Positions 27,957 through 37,959 of a stretch of DNA of 64,000 nt are shown piece by piece. Position numbers and translations under genes: made by a program. The stretch covers positions 13,539 through 77,538 of the forward strand of contig UQQU01000003.1 in NCBI GenBank assembly GCA_900543325.1, given 5' to 3'. Positions within the stretch are counted from its first letter, which is position 1, and the number at the start of each line of letters is the position of its first letter. A model generated the notes under the pieces. It did no database searches, was not told the DNA's origin, and was given only the letters and a program-made list of their open reading frames with translations. Origin of the DNA: an uncultured Clostridium sp. (GTDB lineage: Bacteria > Bacillota > Clostridia > Clostridiales > Clostridiaceae).

Positions 27957-28679
27957 CTATTTTTCATTTATAATTTCATTTAATAAATCTGGATAGTCAG
28001 TAAAAATTCCATTAACATCTGCTGCAATTAATTTTCTCATATAAATTGGACTATTGACTGTATAAATATTCACTTTAATATTGTTTTTATTAGCCTCTTC
28101 TATAAGTTCTTCTGAAACTAATCTTAAGTCAGGATGTATTGCATTTGTTCCAAATTCTTTAGCATATTGTACTACATTTTCTATAGGTTTAGAATATAAC
28201 AAGCCTGTCTCAAATTCACCATCTATTTCTCTACAAATTCTTATAGATTCATGATTAAAACTTGATAATACTATTTGCTTCTTTAATCCATGTCTATTAA
28301 CTAACTCAATTACATCTCTTTCTATTCCTTCATAATGTATCTTATCTGTCTTTAACTCTATATTTAATATAACATTAGTCTCTTTTACAAGGTCTAATAC
28401 TTCTTCCAAAGTAGGTATTCTACACTCTATGTTATTTTCAAAATTTTTATTTCTACATTTAAATCTTCTAAGCTCTTCTAATGTCATATCTTTAACTAGG
28501 CCTTTTCCTTTAAAAGTACGCTGAATATCCTCATCGTGTATGACTACTAGTTTATTATCTTTAGTTTTATGAACATCAATTTCAAGTCCATTTGCTCCTG
28601 TTTTTATTCCTTCTTTTAAAGATAATAGGGTATTTTCCGGATAATAATTACTAGCTCCTCTATGAGCAAAATTTATCAT
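27957..28679 (-). CDS. ugpQ: Glycerophosphodiester phosphodiesterase, cytoplasmic
   Basis: 240 aa GDPD TIM barrel. Catalytic residues are visible in AHRGASNYYPENT (H6, E15) and EIDVHKTKDNKLVVIHDE. No signal peptide, so it hydrolyses imported glycerophosphodiesters to glycerol-3-phosphate plus alcohol. Last gene of the run ugpA-ugpE-ugpB-HAD-ugpQ on the minus strand, which supports a Ugp-type substrate for the importer. Confidence 0.9.
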   Translation of the reverse strand: MINFAHRGASNYYPENTLLSLKEGIKTGANGLEIDVHKTKDNKLVVIHDEDIQRTFKGKGLVKDMTLEELRRFKCRNKNFENNIECRIPTLEEVLDLVKETNVILNIELKTDKIHYEGIERDVIELVNRHGLKKQIVLSSFNHESIRICREIDGEFETGLLYSKPIENVVQYAKEFGTNAIHPDLRLVSEELIEEANKNNIKVNIYTVNSPIYMRKLIAADVNGIFTDYPDLLNEIINEK

Positions 28680-28703
28680 AATATTCTCCCCTCCTTATAT
28701 TTA

Positions 28704-29489
28704 CTATATTATTTTTAATGTCTTTAAAGCATTATATACCCCTCTTTGATTAATATCATCAGTTACTAAACTAGCCTTCTCCTTTAATTCCTTACAAGCA
28801 TTCCCCATTGCTACACCAAAATCAACCTCTTCAAACATTTCTAAATCGTTAAACCCATCTCCAAAAGCAAAATACTTAATATTTTCGTTCTTACTTATAC
28901 TTCTAATATATCTAATTGCACTACCTTTACTACATTCACCATTAAATATATCATAACCATCATTAATATCTATTAATTTAACAAACTTAAACATGTCATA
29001 CTTACTTATTAATTCACTAATATGCTTTTTATTAATATTGGCATTTAACTGAAAAACTTCATACTCACATATATTATTGACTATTTTATCTTCAATCTTA
29101 TCTATTTTCATATTATATTTTCCAGAGAAGTCTTTTATCCATTTGCTTTCTGTCTTTCCAACACTTTTATCTAATAAATGCAAACAATAAGGAATATTAT
29201 TCTCTTCAAAATATTTTACCATATTTTTCACCATGTTTTTATTCATAAATTTCTTATAAATTACCTTATTATTTACTGTTATTAAAGAACCATTAGCACT
29301 TACTATTGTATTAAACATATCACAAAAATTTTCCTGTTTAACCATAGCAAGAGATCTTCCCGTTGCTATAGCTACATCTATTCCATTATTTTTACACATA
29401 TTTATACCTTTAATAGTATAGTCACATATTACATTTTTTTCTCTACAAACTAATGTATTATCCACATCGAAAAATATAGTTTTTTTCAT
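28704..29489 (-). CDS. HAD-superfamily (Cof-type) phosphatase
   Basis: 261 aa. HAD motif I FFDVDNTLV, motif II ATGRS, and motifs III/IV with FGDGFNDLEMF. The large C2-type cap is typical of Cof/YidA sugar-phosphate phosphatases. It sits between the Ugp binding protein and ugpQ, which suggests a role in glycerol-phosphate metabolism. Substrate unknown. Confidence 0.85.
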   Translation of the reverse strand: MKKTIFFDVDNTLVCREKNVICDYTIKGINMCKNNGIDVAIATGRSLAMVKQENFCDMFNTIVSANGSLITVNNKVIYKKFMNKNMVKNMVKYFEENNIPYCLHLLDKSVGKTESKWIKDFSGKYNMKIDKIEDKIVNNICEYEVFQLNANINKKHISELISKYDMFKFVKLIDINDGYDIFNGECSKGSAIRYIRSISKNENIKYFAFGDGFNDLEMFEEVDFGVAMGNACKELKEKASLVTDDINQRGVYNALKTLKII

Positions 29490-29521
29490 ATTATTTCTCT
29501 CCTAGATTACTTAAATATATA

Positions 29522-30862
29522 TTATTTATTTGATTTATTATATTTTTCTAATGCACTATTAATTGTTTTTGCCATATTATCTACTGCAGTTTCAGGTGTT
29601 ATTTCATCATTTAATACTTTTTCTATATTTTCCTCTATTGATGCTCTAGCCTCTGGGAATACCCCTAAAACAGCCCCTGAATTATTATTTTCTTCTCTTA
29701 ATTGTTCTATTGCAGTCTTAAATTCTGGATTTGCATCTAAGTATTCATTCATTTCTGATAATTCATAGGCTTCTGTTGAAACTGAAAAATATCCTGTTGC
29801 TTGAGCCCATTTAACTTGAGTTTCTGCTGAAACCATAAATTTAATAAATTCAAAAGCTGCATTTTCCTTTTCTTCATCGCCTTTATCCATTATCCATAAA
29901 GAAGCTCCTCCAACAGATACTCCTCCTTCATCACCTTCTAAAACTGCTGGAAAATATGCCGTTCCTAATTCAAAACTATCACCTATTTTACTCTTTAAAT
30001 CACCTAAATTAGCCGTTGAAGCAACTATCATTGCAACATTTCCTGATGAAAAAGCATCTAATGTGTTTTGACCATCTCTACCAAAATTACCTACAACTCC
30101 AGAATCAACAAGTGTTTTCCATCCTTCAACGATATTTAATGCCCCATTATTAGAGTCAAATACAACCTCTGTTGCATCTCCACTTCTTCCATTACCTTCA
30201 TTAGCATAATCTAATCCTTGCTTAATTAAGAATTGTTCAAAGAACCATCCATATATTTGCATTGCATATCCATATCTTGAAACTTTATTTCCATTTTTAA
30301 CAGCTAACTTATTAGCTACTTCTATTATTTCATCAAAATTAGTTGGAATATCTTCATCTGTTAAACCAGCTTCAGTAAATGCTGTTTTATTATAAAATAA
30401 AATTGGAGTTGAACTATTAAATGGCATAGAATATAATTTACCACCTATAGTGTAATAATCTAATATATTCTTTTCTAAAGATGATATATCATAATCATTT
30501 TTATCTACCATATCTTGTATTGGTATTGCATATTCACTATCTATCATCCATTTAGTTCCAATATCATATAATTGCATAACATCTGGACCTGAATTACTTA
30601 ATGCTGAGCTCTTAAGCTTATTTATTGAATCATCATAACTTCCTTGATATTCTGCTATCACCGTAATATTGTCTTGTGAACTATTAAATTCCTCAACCAA
30701 TGAATTTATAGCTTCTCCCCCTTTTCCTCCCATAGAGTGCCAAAATGTTATTTCAGTATTTTCTCCTGTTTTATTACTCCCTACTGAATTATTTGAACAT
30801 CCTGCCAATGATGTAACCCCTAAAATTACTGCTAATGTCATTGATAATAATCTTCTTTTCAT
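29522..30862 (-). CDS. ugpB: ABC importer solute-binding lipoprotein (UgpB-like)
   Basis: 446 aa from the second ATG (30862). The first ATG six bases upstream sits inside the GAGGGAATGGGA ribosome region. Lipobox SLAGC, then a family 1 extracellular binding domain starting EITFWHSMGG, typical of the UgpB/maltose group. Context with GDPD points to glycerol-3-phosphate or glycerophosphodiesters as ligand; a sugar is the alternative. Confidence 0.85.
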   Translation of the reverse strand: MKRRLLSMTLAVILGVTSLAGCSNNSVGSNKTGENTEITFWHSMGGKGGEAINSLVEEFNSSQDNITVIAEYQGSYDDSINKLKSSALSNSGPDVMQLYDIGTKWMIDSEYAIPIQDMVDKNDYDISSLEKNILDYYTIGGKLYSMPFNSSTPILFYNKTAFTEAGLTDEDIPTNFDEIIEVANKLAVKNGNKVSRYGYAMQIYGWFFEQFLIKQGLDYANEGNGRSGDATEVVFDSNNGALNIVEGWKTLVDSGVVGNFGRDGQNTLDAFSSGNVAMIVASTANLGDLKSKIGDSFELGTAYFPAVLEGDEGGVSVGGASLWIMDKGDEEKENAAFEFIKFMVSAETQVKWAQATGYFSVSTEAYELSEMNEYLDANPEFKTAIEQLREENNNSGAVLGVFPEARASIEENIEKVLNDEITPETAVDNMAKTINSALEKYNKSNK

Positions 30863-30900
30863 TCCCATTCCCTCACTTTTCTCTAATTTTTAATTACTCT

Positions 30901-31725
30901 TTATCCCTTAACTGCACCTGCAGTCATACCTTTTACTAATTGCTTTTGACCTAATAGAAATATAAATACTGACGGTATTAAAATTAATATTGCTCCTGCT
31001 AAAACTACACTATAGTTACTACCCTCTGAATATTGAAGCATACTTATTCCTATTTGAACTGTTCTATTATTTCCATTATTTATTGTTAATAATGGCCATA
31101 AATATTGATTCCAGGTATTAATAAATACATATATAGATAAAGATGCTATTGCTGGTTTAGATACAGGTATTAAAATCTTAAATAAAAATTTTAAATTCCC
31201 ACAGCCATCAATTTTAGCTGCCTCTCTTATTTCCTTTGGAATTGTTAAATAAAATTGTCTCATTAAAAAAATTCCCATAGCTGATGTTAAAAATGGTACT
31301 ATAAGAACTTGTAAGCTATCATTCCATCCCCATGAACTTACAGTTAGAAAATTTGATATAACTGTAGTTTCTGCTGGTATCATCATTGTAGATAATACCA
31401 TTAAGAATAATAAGTTTTTCCCTTTAAAATCATAAAAGGCAAATGCATAGGCAACCAAACTTGCTGTTATAACTTGTCCTACCGTAACACATATAGAAAC
31501 AATAAAACTATTAGCTATAAACTTTAAAAGAGGTACTGTATTTAATGCAGCTTTAAAATTATCTAAAGTTAATGTACTTGGAATAATTTTATGTGGATAT
31601 TTAGTCATTTCAGTTTGACTCATAAAACTTAAACTTAATGCATATAAAAGCGGAAAAATAATTAGTAATCCAACAAATATACTTAATATAGTTAGTATAA
31701 TTTTATTTCTTTTACGCTTACTCAT
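30901..31725 (-). CDS. ugpE: ABC importer permease (UgpE-like)
   Basis: 274 aa, six membrane segments, EAA motif REAAKIDGCGNLKFLFKILIPVSKP, C-terminal GAVKG. It overlaps the preceding permease gene by one base. No ATPase gene is in the operon. Confidence 0.87.
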   Translation of the reverse strand: MSKRKRNKIILTILSIFVGLLIIFPLLYALSLSFMSQTEMTKYPHKIIPSTLTLDNFKAALNTVPLLKFIANSFIVSICVTVGQVITASLVAYAFAFYDFKGKNLLFLMVLSTMMIPAETTVISNFLTVSSWGWNDSLQVLIVPFLTSAMGIFLMRQFYLTIPKEIREAAKIDGCGNLKFLFKILIPVSKPAIASLSIYVFINTWNQYLWPLLTINNGNNRTVQIGISMLQYSEGSNYSVVLAGAILILIPSVFIFLLGQKQLVKGMTAGAVKG

Positions 31726-32660
31726 TATTGGTAATGTACCCCTTTCTTTTCAAACTTAAATTGTAATAATGTAACTATCATCATGATTACAAATAATATA
31801 AGTGCTTGAGCACAGGCCATTTCAAATCTACCATTAAAAAATGCTTGTCTATAAATAGAATGAACAAGAACATTAGTTGAATCCCCTGGCCCTCCTTGTG
31901 TTAACAGCTTTATTTGTCCAAACGCTTGGAATGCATTTATTAAATTCATGAATATAACTAAAAACATTTGTGGTGATACCATAGGTAGTACTATATCTTT
32001 AACTTTAGTTAAATAACTTGCTCCATCTATTGATGCACTTTCCATAAGCTCACTTGGTATATTTTTTAATCCAGTTAATAAAAATATGAAATTTAATCCT
32101 ATATTTAACCAAACAGTTACTATTGCAACTGATATTAATGCAAACTTAGAATCTGTTAGCCATCCAATTTGTGTACCTAATACATGATTAAGTATTCCAT
32201 TTGTAGGATGAAATATCATTGTCCATATTACTGCAGCTGGCGCAGATGCTATTGCCATTGGTAATGAAAACATAAGTTCAAAAACTCTATTTCCTCTTAA
32301 TTTATTGTTAGCTAATAAAGCTAGTAAAAATCCAATAATTACAGATGGAGCTGCTACCATTATCACAAATTTAAAAGTTACAACTATTGAATTATAAAAT
32401 TCAGGTGAGGTTAAAATTTCTTTGAAATTTTCTAATCCAACAAACTCTTTAATTTGTCCTCTTATATTAGTGGTAGACATACTCATTACTATTGTTTTTA
32501 CAAATGGATAAAATACAAATAATCCAAATATAATGAATGCAGGTATTAAATAAAAATAAGGCTCTAGTTTCCTTTTTAACTCACTTTTGTTTTTTAATGA
32601 TACTTTTTTGCTTATATCATTACTTTTCATATCTCTTAACTCTAGATATTGTTCTGTCAT
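31725..32660 (-). CDS. ugpA: ABC importer permease (UgpA-like)
   Basis: 311 aa, Lys-rich cytoplasmic N-terminus then six membrane segments, EAA motif ESASIDGASYLTKVKDIVLPMVSP. First gene of the operon, with AAGGAGG seven bases before its ATG. Confidence 0.87.
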   Translation of the reverse strand: MTEQYLELRDMKSNDISKKVSLKNKSELKRKLEPYFYLIPAFIIFGLFVFYPFVKTIVMSMSTTNIRGQIKEFVGLENFKEILTSPEFYNSIVVTFKFVIMVAAPSVIIGFLLALLANNKLRGNRVFELMFSLPMAIASAPAAVIWTMIFHPTNGILNHVLGTQIGWLTDSKFALISVAIVTVWLNIGLNFIFLLTGLKNIPSELMESASIDGASYLTKVKDIVLPMVSPQMFLVIFMNLINAFQAFGQIKLLTQGGPGDSTNVLVHSIYRQAFFNGRFEMACAQALILFVIMMIVTLLQFKFEKKGVHYQ

Positions 32661-32826
32661 ATTAATCCTCCTTCAAATAACCCTTCTTAATTTAGGATAC
32701 TTTTCCAACATTAAGGAGATATTACAAGAGAGTTAACTTATTTTAACAACCTATTTCTTTTTGTTAAAATAAATTAACTTAGAATAATAAAATTCTTCAA
32801 ATTAATAAACATTCCACATATAAGAA

Positions 32827-32850
32827 AAAGCTGCTCTTTCGAACAGCTTT
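32827..32850 (-). terminator. Terminator after the BceB-like gene
   Basis: AAAGCTG pairs with CAGCTTT around a ten-base loop, just after the permease stop. On the minus strand it is followed by a T-rich tract. Confidence 0.8.
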
Positions 32851-32872
32851 AAAATATCTTTTTCTATTTATT

Positions 32873-34846
32873 TTACTTTATCATTTTCTTTGCATTATTA
32901 TATGTTGCGATAAAATATCCACCATAAACAACTATAAGGATTAATAAAGTAATCAATATATATTTCATCATGCTTCCATTACCTACTATAGACACTACTC
33001 CTTGTGAAAACTTTAATCCCACTATAGAGTGAATTATTGCAAGTGCTAAAGGAATCATAAAATATATTCCTATTTGAGTAAATAATGATTTATTTATTAC
33101 CTTCTCATCTACTCCAACCTTCTTAAGTAATTCATATCTATAAACATTATCTGCAGACTCACATAACTGTTGAAGTGCTAAAACCGCTGCTGATGTTATT
33201 AAAAAAATAACCCCCATATAAATTGCTAAATATGAAACCATTGCTCCAAGTCCAGCAGTAGTAGATTCTACTCCCATTTTACTAATATAATAAAGTGAAC
33301 TATTATCTCCAATGCTATTTGCTTCTACCATTTCTGTAACTTTTTCTTCTGATGATTCTTTATCACCTTTATAATTTACATTTAAATAAGTGCTAATAGA
33401 ATTTAATCCATTAACTAAATTATCATTCACTACAAATGTACAAATATTATTTTTCATAGTTGAATCATAAGAAATTATATTAAAAACCTGCTTATCTGCT
33501 GGAATTAACCTGTTGCCATTAATATTAATCTCCGTTTTATTATCTATAGCTTCTTGTATTGATTTTTGTACATCACTTATATCTCCAAAAACTAAATATT
33601 CATTTTCTCCTAAAGATACCTCTTCTTTTCCTAATAAATTTAATAAACTATTGAAATCCGATAAGCTAATTAAAGTAATGTTTGCATCTGTAAATATTGG
33701 ATAATAACTACTTCCTTTTTCCATACCTTCTTTAGTTAAAAACTTACTATAAGGTACTTCACTATCATAATTTGTATATTCTGCATAATTAGATATACGC
33801 TCTAAATTATCTCTTCCTAATAAATTCTCAATATTATCACCATTTAAATTCCATATAGTTCCGTCAAATTGAGTTAAATCTTCAATATCCTTATTAATAC
33901 CTCTACTAATTCCTAATCCACTAGATAACGTACATATTGCGACAAATAACATTAGACAAATAAATGTCATTGATATAAATGTAGTATTAATCTTGCTGTT
34001 AATTTGTCTTAAAACAAACATATTTAAATCTTTCAAATAGAATTTTTTATTGCTTTGAATAGTCTTCAATAAAAATCCTGACAATGAAAAGAAAAATAAA
34101 AATGTTCCTATAGATCCTAATAATACAGGTATTCCTATAGTTGTTGGACCTATTACTGCCACTCCGTTTTTTAATACTATATAATAAGCTGAACCTATCA
34201 TTGTAACACTAATTATAAATACTACTACAGATATCCAAATATTTTTAACTCTTAATTTTTCATTTTTCCTTGCTGAAGTTAATAAATCTATTAACTTTAC
34301 TCTTCTTATAATAGAAGAATTAAAAATTAAAACTACTATATAAATTAATCCGAAACATACTGTTGTCTTTATAAATGCTATTTTAGAAAATACAAAAGTA
34401 AAATTAACTAAATTAACTTTAAATAATTGGGCTGTAAATATTGATAATCCTTGAGAAAGTAAAACTCCTAATCCTATTCCTACAACTAATGAAATAAATC
34501 CAATTAACATTGTTTCTACAAATATTAATCTAGAAAGTTGTTTATTTTCCATACCTAAAGTCATATAAATTCCAAATTCTTTTTTTCTTCTTTTAATTAA
34601 GTAATTATTTGCATATACTATTAAAAATCCTAGAACAAATGAAATAAATACTGAAGCAACTGCCATAACTATATCTGTCAACTGAAAAGCTGCAGCCTGC
34701 ATATCATTTAAATCCATCATTACTCGTTGTGACTCAATTGAATTAAAAGTATAAAATATACAAACCCCAAATACTAATGTTAAAAAATAAATTGTATAAT
34801 CTTTTAAACTCTTTTTTAAATTTCTTGTAGCTAGCTTAAAATACAT
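32873..34846 (-). CDS. bceB: BceB-type ABC permease (FtsX fold, ten-span)
   Basis: 657 aa. Ten predicted membrane segments with FtsX-like halves and a large extracellular loop of about 200 residues between spans 7 and 8, the signature of BceB/VraG peptide-antibiotic detoxification pumps. I start at the ATG at 34846 because GGAGGTG lies nine bases upstream. It overlaps the ATPase gene by 11 bp, so translation is coupled. It works with BceA against cell-wall-active peptides such as bacitracin; the actual drug is unknown. Confidence 0.85.
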   Translation of the reverse strand: MYFKLATRNLKKSLKDYTIYFLTLVFGVCIFYTFNSIESQRVMMDLNDMQAAAFQLTDIVMAVASVFISFVLGFLIVYANNYLIKRRKKEFGIYMTLGMENKQLSRLIFVETMLIGFISLVVGIGLGVLLSQGLSIFTAQLFKVNLVNFTFVFSKIAFIKTTVCFGLIYIVVLIFNSSIIRRVKLIDLLTSARKNEKLRVKNIWISVVVFIISVTMIGSAYYIVLKNGVAVIGPTTIGIPVLLGSIGTFLFFFSLSGFLLKTIQSNKKFYLKDLNMFVLRQINSKINTTFISMTFICLMLFVAICTLSSGLGISRGINKDIEDLTQFDGTIWNLNGDNIENLLGRDNLERISNYAEYTNYDSEVPYSKFLTKEGMEKGSSYYPIFTDANITLISLSDFNSLLNLLGKEEVSLGENEYLVFGDISDVQKSIQEAIDNKTEININGNRLIPADKQVFNIISYDSTMKNNICTFVVNDNLVNGLNSISTYLNVNYKGDKESSEEKVTEMVEANSIGDNSSLYYISKMGVESTTAGLGAMVSYLAIYMGVIFLITSAAVLALQQLCESADNVYRYELLKKVGVDEKVINKSLFTQIGIYFMIPLALAIIHSIVGLKFSQGVVSIVGNGSMMKYILITLLILIVVYGGYFIATYNNAKKMIK

Positions 34847-35606
34847 CTCTTTGGTCACCTCCAAGAAGGGTAACAACTTCAATTATCTTATTAAAGAACT
34901 CTTTTCTACTATCATTGCCTCTAATTAATTCATTAAAAATCTTACCATCTTTAATAAATAAAATTCTACTAGCATAACTTGCTGTAAATGCATCGTGAGT
35001 TACCATCATAATAGTTGCCTTTAACTCTGTATTTAAATGATCTAAGCTTTCAAGAAGCATTTTTGCTGATTTTGAATCTAAAGCTCCAGTTGGTTCATCT
35101 GCTAGAATTAATGATGGCTTAGTTATTATTGCTCTTGCACAAGCCACTCTTTGTTTTTGCCCCCCTGATACCTCATAAGGATATTTATTTAATATTTCTA
35201 TAATACCTAGTTTACTGGATATCTCTTTAACTCGCATTTCAATCTCTTTATGATTAACTCTTGAAATAGTTAAAGCTAATGCTATATTTTCATAACATGT
35301 TAATGTATCTAAAAGATTAAAATCCTGAAATATAAATCCAAGCTCTTCTCTTCTGAATTTTGCTATTTTTTTAGAATTTAACTTTGTAATATCATTATTA
35401 TTTATAAAAATATGTCCACTACTAACCTTATCTATTGTTGATATACAATTTAGTAACGTAGTTTTACCACTACCTGAAGCTCCCATTACTCCAACAAACT
35501 CTCCCTCTTCTACAGTAAAACTAATATTATTAATTGCTTTTGTTATATTGCTTTTGTTACCATAGTATTTTTCTATATTATCTACTTTTAAAACTTCATT
35601 TCTCAT
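34836..35606 (-). CDS. bceA: BceA-type ABC ATPase
   Basis: 256 aa. Walker [10 protein letters not shown]-loop IFQDFNLLD, signature VSGGQKQR, Walker [14 protein letters not shown]-loop VTHD: a canonical MacB/BceA ATPase. I start at 35606, where GGAGGTTAAT precedes ATG. The frame is open further upstream without a good ribosome site. Confidence 0.9.
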   Translation of the reverse strand: MRNEVLKVDNIEKYYGNKSNITKAINNISFTVEEGEFVGVMGASGSGKTTLLNCISTIDKVSSGHIFINNNDITKLNSKKIAKFRREELGFIFQDFNLLDTLTCYENIALALTISRVNHKEIEMRVKEISSKLGIIEILNKYPYEVSGGQKQRVACARAIITKPSLILADEPTGALDSKSAKMLLESLDHLNTELKATIMMVTHDAFTASYASRILFIKDGKIFNELIRGNDSRKEFFNKIIEVVTLLGGDQRDVF

Positions 35607-35784
35607 ATTAACCTCCAAAATAATTTTATAACTTATATTTTTAAGCTCTCTCTTGCCATATTTCAATTTTACAATCACTATTCTCTACTATCCATAGAAC
35701 TATATAACATAAACCTTACACTTTTGTTATATATAATATAATAGTTATTAATAAATAATTATTATCTATAATGAGGTGACTTAT

Positions 35785-36189
35785 ATGAAAAGACTATTTA
35801 ATTTATCATTCTTTTATTTAATTCTAGGACTAGCATTAGGTGTATTTTTTAGGGAATTTACTAAACTTAATGATTTTAGTGGTGCTACAACATTAAATGT
35901 TGCACATACACATACTTTAGTGTTAGGATTTATATTCTTCTTAGTTATAGTTATTTTAGAGAAAGTATTTACTATTTCAAATATTAAATACTTTAATATT
36001 TGGCTTATAACTTATAATATTGGCTTATTATCTTTAATTTCTACTTTAGTAGCTCGTGGAATATTAGAGATATTAAATAAAGACTTTGCAGGACTTCCTC
36101 ATATTGCAGGAACTTCTCATGCCATTTTAGGTTTATCACTTATTTGGTTGATGATAATATTAAAAAAATCAATATTTACTAATAAATAG
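35785..36189 (+). CDS. DUF2871-like small membrane protein
   Basis: 134 aa, four predicted membrane segments with conserved histidines (AHTHTLVLGF, LPHIAGTSHA). It resembles the DUF2871 family of Firmicutes. Function unknown; the paired histidines might bind heme or metal, which is only inference. GAGGTGACTTAT precedes the ATG at 35785. It lies between bceA and bceS but on the opposite strand, with its own terminator. Confidence 0.8.
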   Translation: MKRLFNLSFFYLILGLALGVFFREFTKLNDFSGATTLNVAHTHTLVLGFIFFLVIVILEKVFTISNIKYFNIWLITYNIGLLSLISTLVARGILEILNKDFAGLPHIAGTSHAILGLSLIWLMIILKKSIFTNK

Positions 36190-36197
36190 TTGAAAAA

Positions 36198-36234
36198 AAT
36201 AACCCATAACAAAGATAAAATGTTATGGGTTATT
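36198..36234. terminator. Bidirectional terminator
   Basis: AATAACCCATAAC pairs perfectly with GTTATGGGTTATT, followed by six T. It serves the DUF2871-like gene and probably the kinase gene opposite. Confidence 0.92.
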
Positions 36235-36253
36235 TTTTATATAAAATTACTTA

Positions 36254-37264
36254 TTAAAACTTCAACATATCATTTATAGGAAATAATATAGAAACTTCCG
36301 TTCCTTCATTTTCTCTTGATCTAATGCTTATTCCTAATCCTAATTTATCACAAAGCTTTTTACATAAATATAATCCCATTCCCGTGGACTTTCCAAACCT
36401 TCTACCATTCTCACCTGTATATCCTTTTTCAAAAGATTTAATTACACACTTTTCATCCATTCCAATTCCATTATCACATATTTTTAAAATTACATCATTG
36501 TCTATATTTTCGCTATATATCTTTAAAATACTTTCTTTTTTATCCATATATTTAATACTATTACTTATAATTTGACTTAAAATAAATTCTATCCATTTGC
36601 TATCACAATAAACTAACTTATCTACATCCTTAATATCAATCTTAATTTTCTTTTCTATTAAAATATTAGCATTTCTTCTAATTACAGAATTAATAGAATC
36701 TTTTAAATTAATTTCTTTAATTAAATAATCTTTTTCTACTGCATTACTTCTTGCATAAAATAGAACCTGTTCTATATAATTCTCTACTTTTGATACTTCA
36801 TCACCAATACTTTCAGTAATTTCATTTTCATTATTTTCTATAATTAATTTACAAGTTGCTATAGGAGTTTTTATTTCATGAACCCATAGTTCTAAATATT
36901 CTTTATAATCAGTACTATTTCTTACAGCTTCACTTATATCATCCTTCATTGATTTTGTTGCTTGCTCTATAACTTCAAATAAAATTTTACCTTCAAAAAA
37001 ATCACCTTCACTAGCAACATCACCAATAAAATACTTCTTATCTAATTCATCTAATTTTTTTAATAAACTATTGTAATATTTCCTTTTTCTTAAATAATCA
37101 TAAATAAAAAAAGATATACTAGCTAAAAAATTTAAAATGCATATTAAAATAATTGCATAGGAAGATACATTTAATCCAAACAATAAATAAGATGTAATAA
37201 TTAAAACAATTATATTAATTATTATAAATATAACTTTTTCCTTAAAATAATCTAAAAAGCTCAT
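36254..37264 (-). CDS. bceS: Intramembrane-sensing histidine kinase (BceS type)
   Basis: 336 aa. Two membrane segments at about 12-32 and 36-55 with almost no extracellular loop, so it cannot sense ligand alone. DHp phosphoacceptor in ELWVHEIKTPIA and ATPase domain with ISNSIKY, DNGIGMDE and GKSTGMGLYL. BceS-like kinases read the state of their cognate BceAB pump. Its start overlaps the regulator stop by four bases. Confidence 0.88.
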   Translation of the reverse strand: MSFLDYFKEKVIFIIINIIVLIITSYLLFGLNVSSYAIILICILNFLASISFFIYDYLRKRKYYNSLLKKLDELDKKYFIGDVASEGDFFEGKILFEVIEQATKSMKDDISEAVRNSTDYKEYLELWVHEIKTPIATCKLIIENNENEITESIGDEVSKVENYIEQVLFYARSNAVEKDYLIKEINLKDSINSVIRRNANILIEKKIKIDIKDVDKLVYCDSKWIEFILSQIISNSIKYMDKKESILKIYSENIDNDVILKICDNGIGMDEKCVIKSFEKGYTGENGRRFGKSTGMGLYLCKKLCDKLGLGISIRSRENEGTEVSILFPINDMLKF

Positions 37265-37953
37265 ATTAAAATATACCCTTGACCCCTCTTGGTTTGAAGA
37301 TAATCTGACGCACCTATTTCCTCTAATTTTTTTCTTAATCTATTTATATTAACGGTTAATGTATTATCATCTACAAACTCATCATTTTGCCATAAAGATT
37401 TCATTAGCTCATTTCTAGATACAATTTTTTCTTTATTTTTAATTAATGTGTAAAGAATCCTACTTTCATTCTTAGTTAATTCTATTTTGTTATTATTAAA
37501 TTCCATTTCACTAGTAGACATATTATATTTAAGTCCATTAAATTCAAAAACCTCTAAATCTATATTTTGATATGTTCTTCTAAGTAATGATGAAATTCTT
37601 GCTAATAAAATCTGAGTATTATAGGGCTTAGTAACAAAATCATCTGCCCCTAAGTTCATACTCATAAGCTCATCTATCTCACTATTTCTACTTGTAACTA
37701 CTATTATTGGAACATTAGATTTCTTTCTTATTTCTCTACATATATAATAACCATCATAATAAGGTAAATTAATATCTAACAAAATAATATGTGGATCTGA
37801 TTTTAATGCAATTTCAACTATATTTTCAAAATCATTTGAATAGCTTGTTTCATATCCATATCTATTTAAAAATTCACTTAATTCTATTCTTATTTTCTCT
37901 TCATCTTCTATAATAAAAATTTTATTATTAATTTTAATTAACCCCTCTATCAC
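37261..37953 (-). CDS. bceR: OmpR-family response regulator (BceR type)
   Basis: 230 aa. Receiver domain with IIEDEEKI, phosphoacceptor in ILLDINLP and TKPYNTQ, then a winged-helix domain with LTKNESRILYTL and RGQGYILI. Expected to induce bceAB. The start is uncertain: the GTG at 37953 has no good ribosome site, and GAGGGG lies just inside the frame. Six bases separate it from the AraC-type gene upstream, so it is probably co-transcribed with it. Confidence 0.87.
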   Translation of the reverse strand: MIEGLIKINNKIFIIEDEEKIRIELSEFLNRYGYETSYSNDFENIVEIALKSDPHIILLDINLPYYDGYYICREIRKKSNVPIIVVTSRNSEIDELMSMNLGADDFVTKPYNTQILLARISSLLRRTYQNIDLEVFEFNGLKYNMSTSEMEFNNNKIELTKNESRILYTLIKNKEKIVSRNELMKSLWQNDEFVDDNTLTVNINRLRKKLEEIGASDYLQTKRGQGYILI

Positions 37954-37959
37954 TACGAA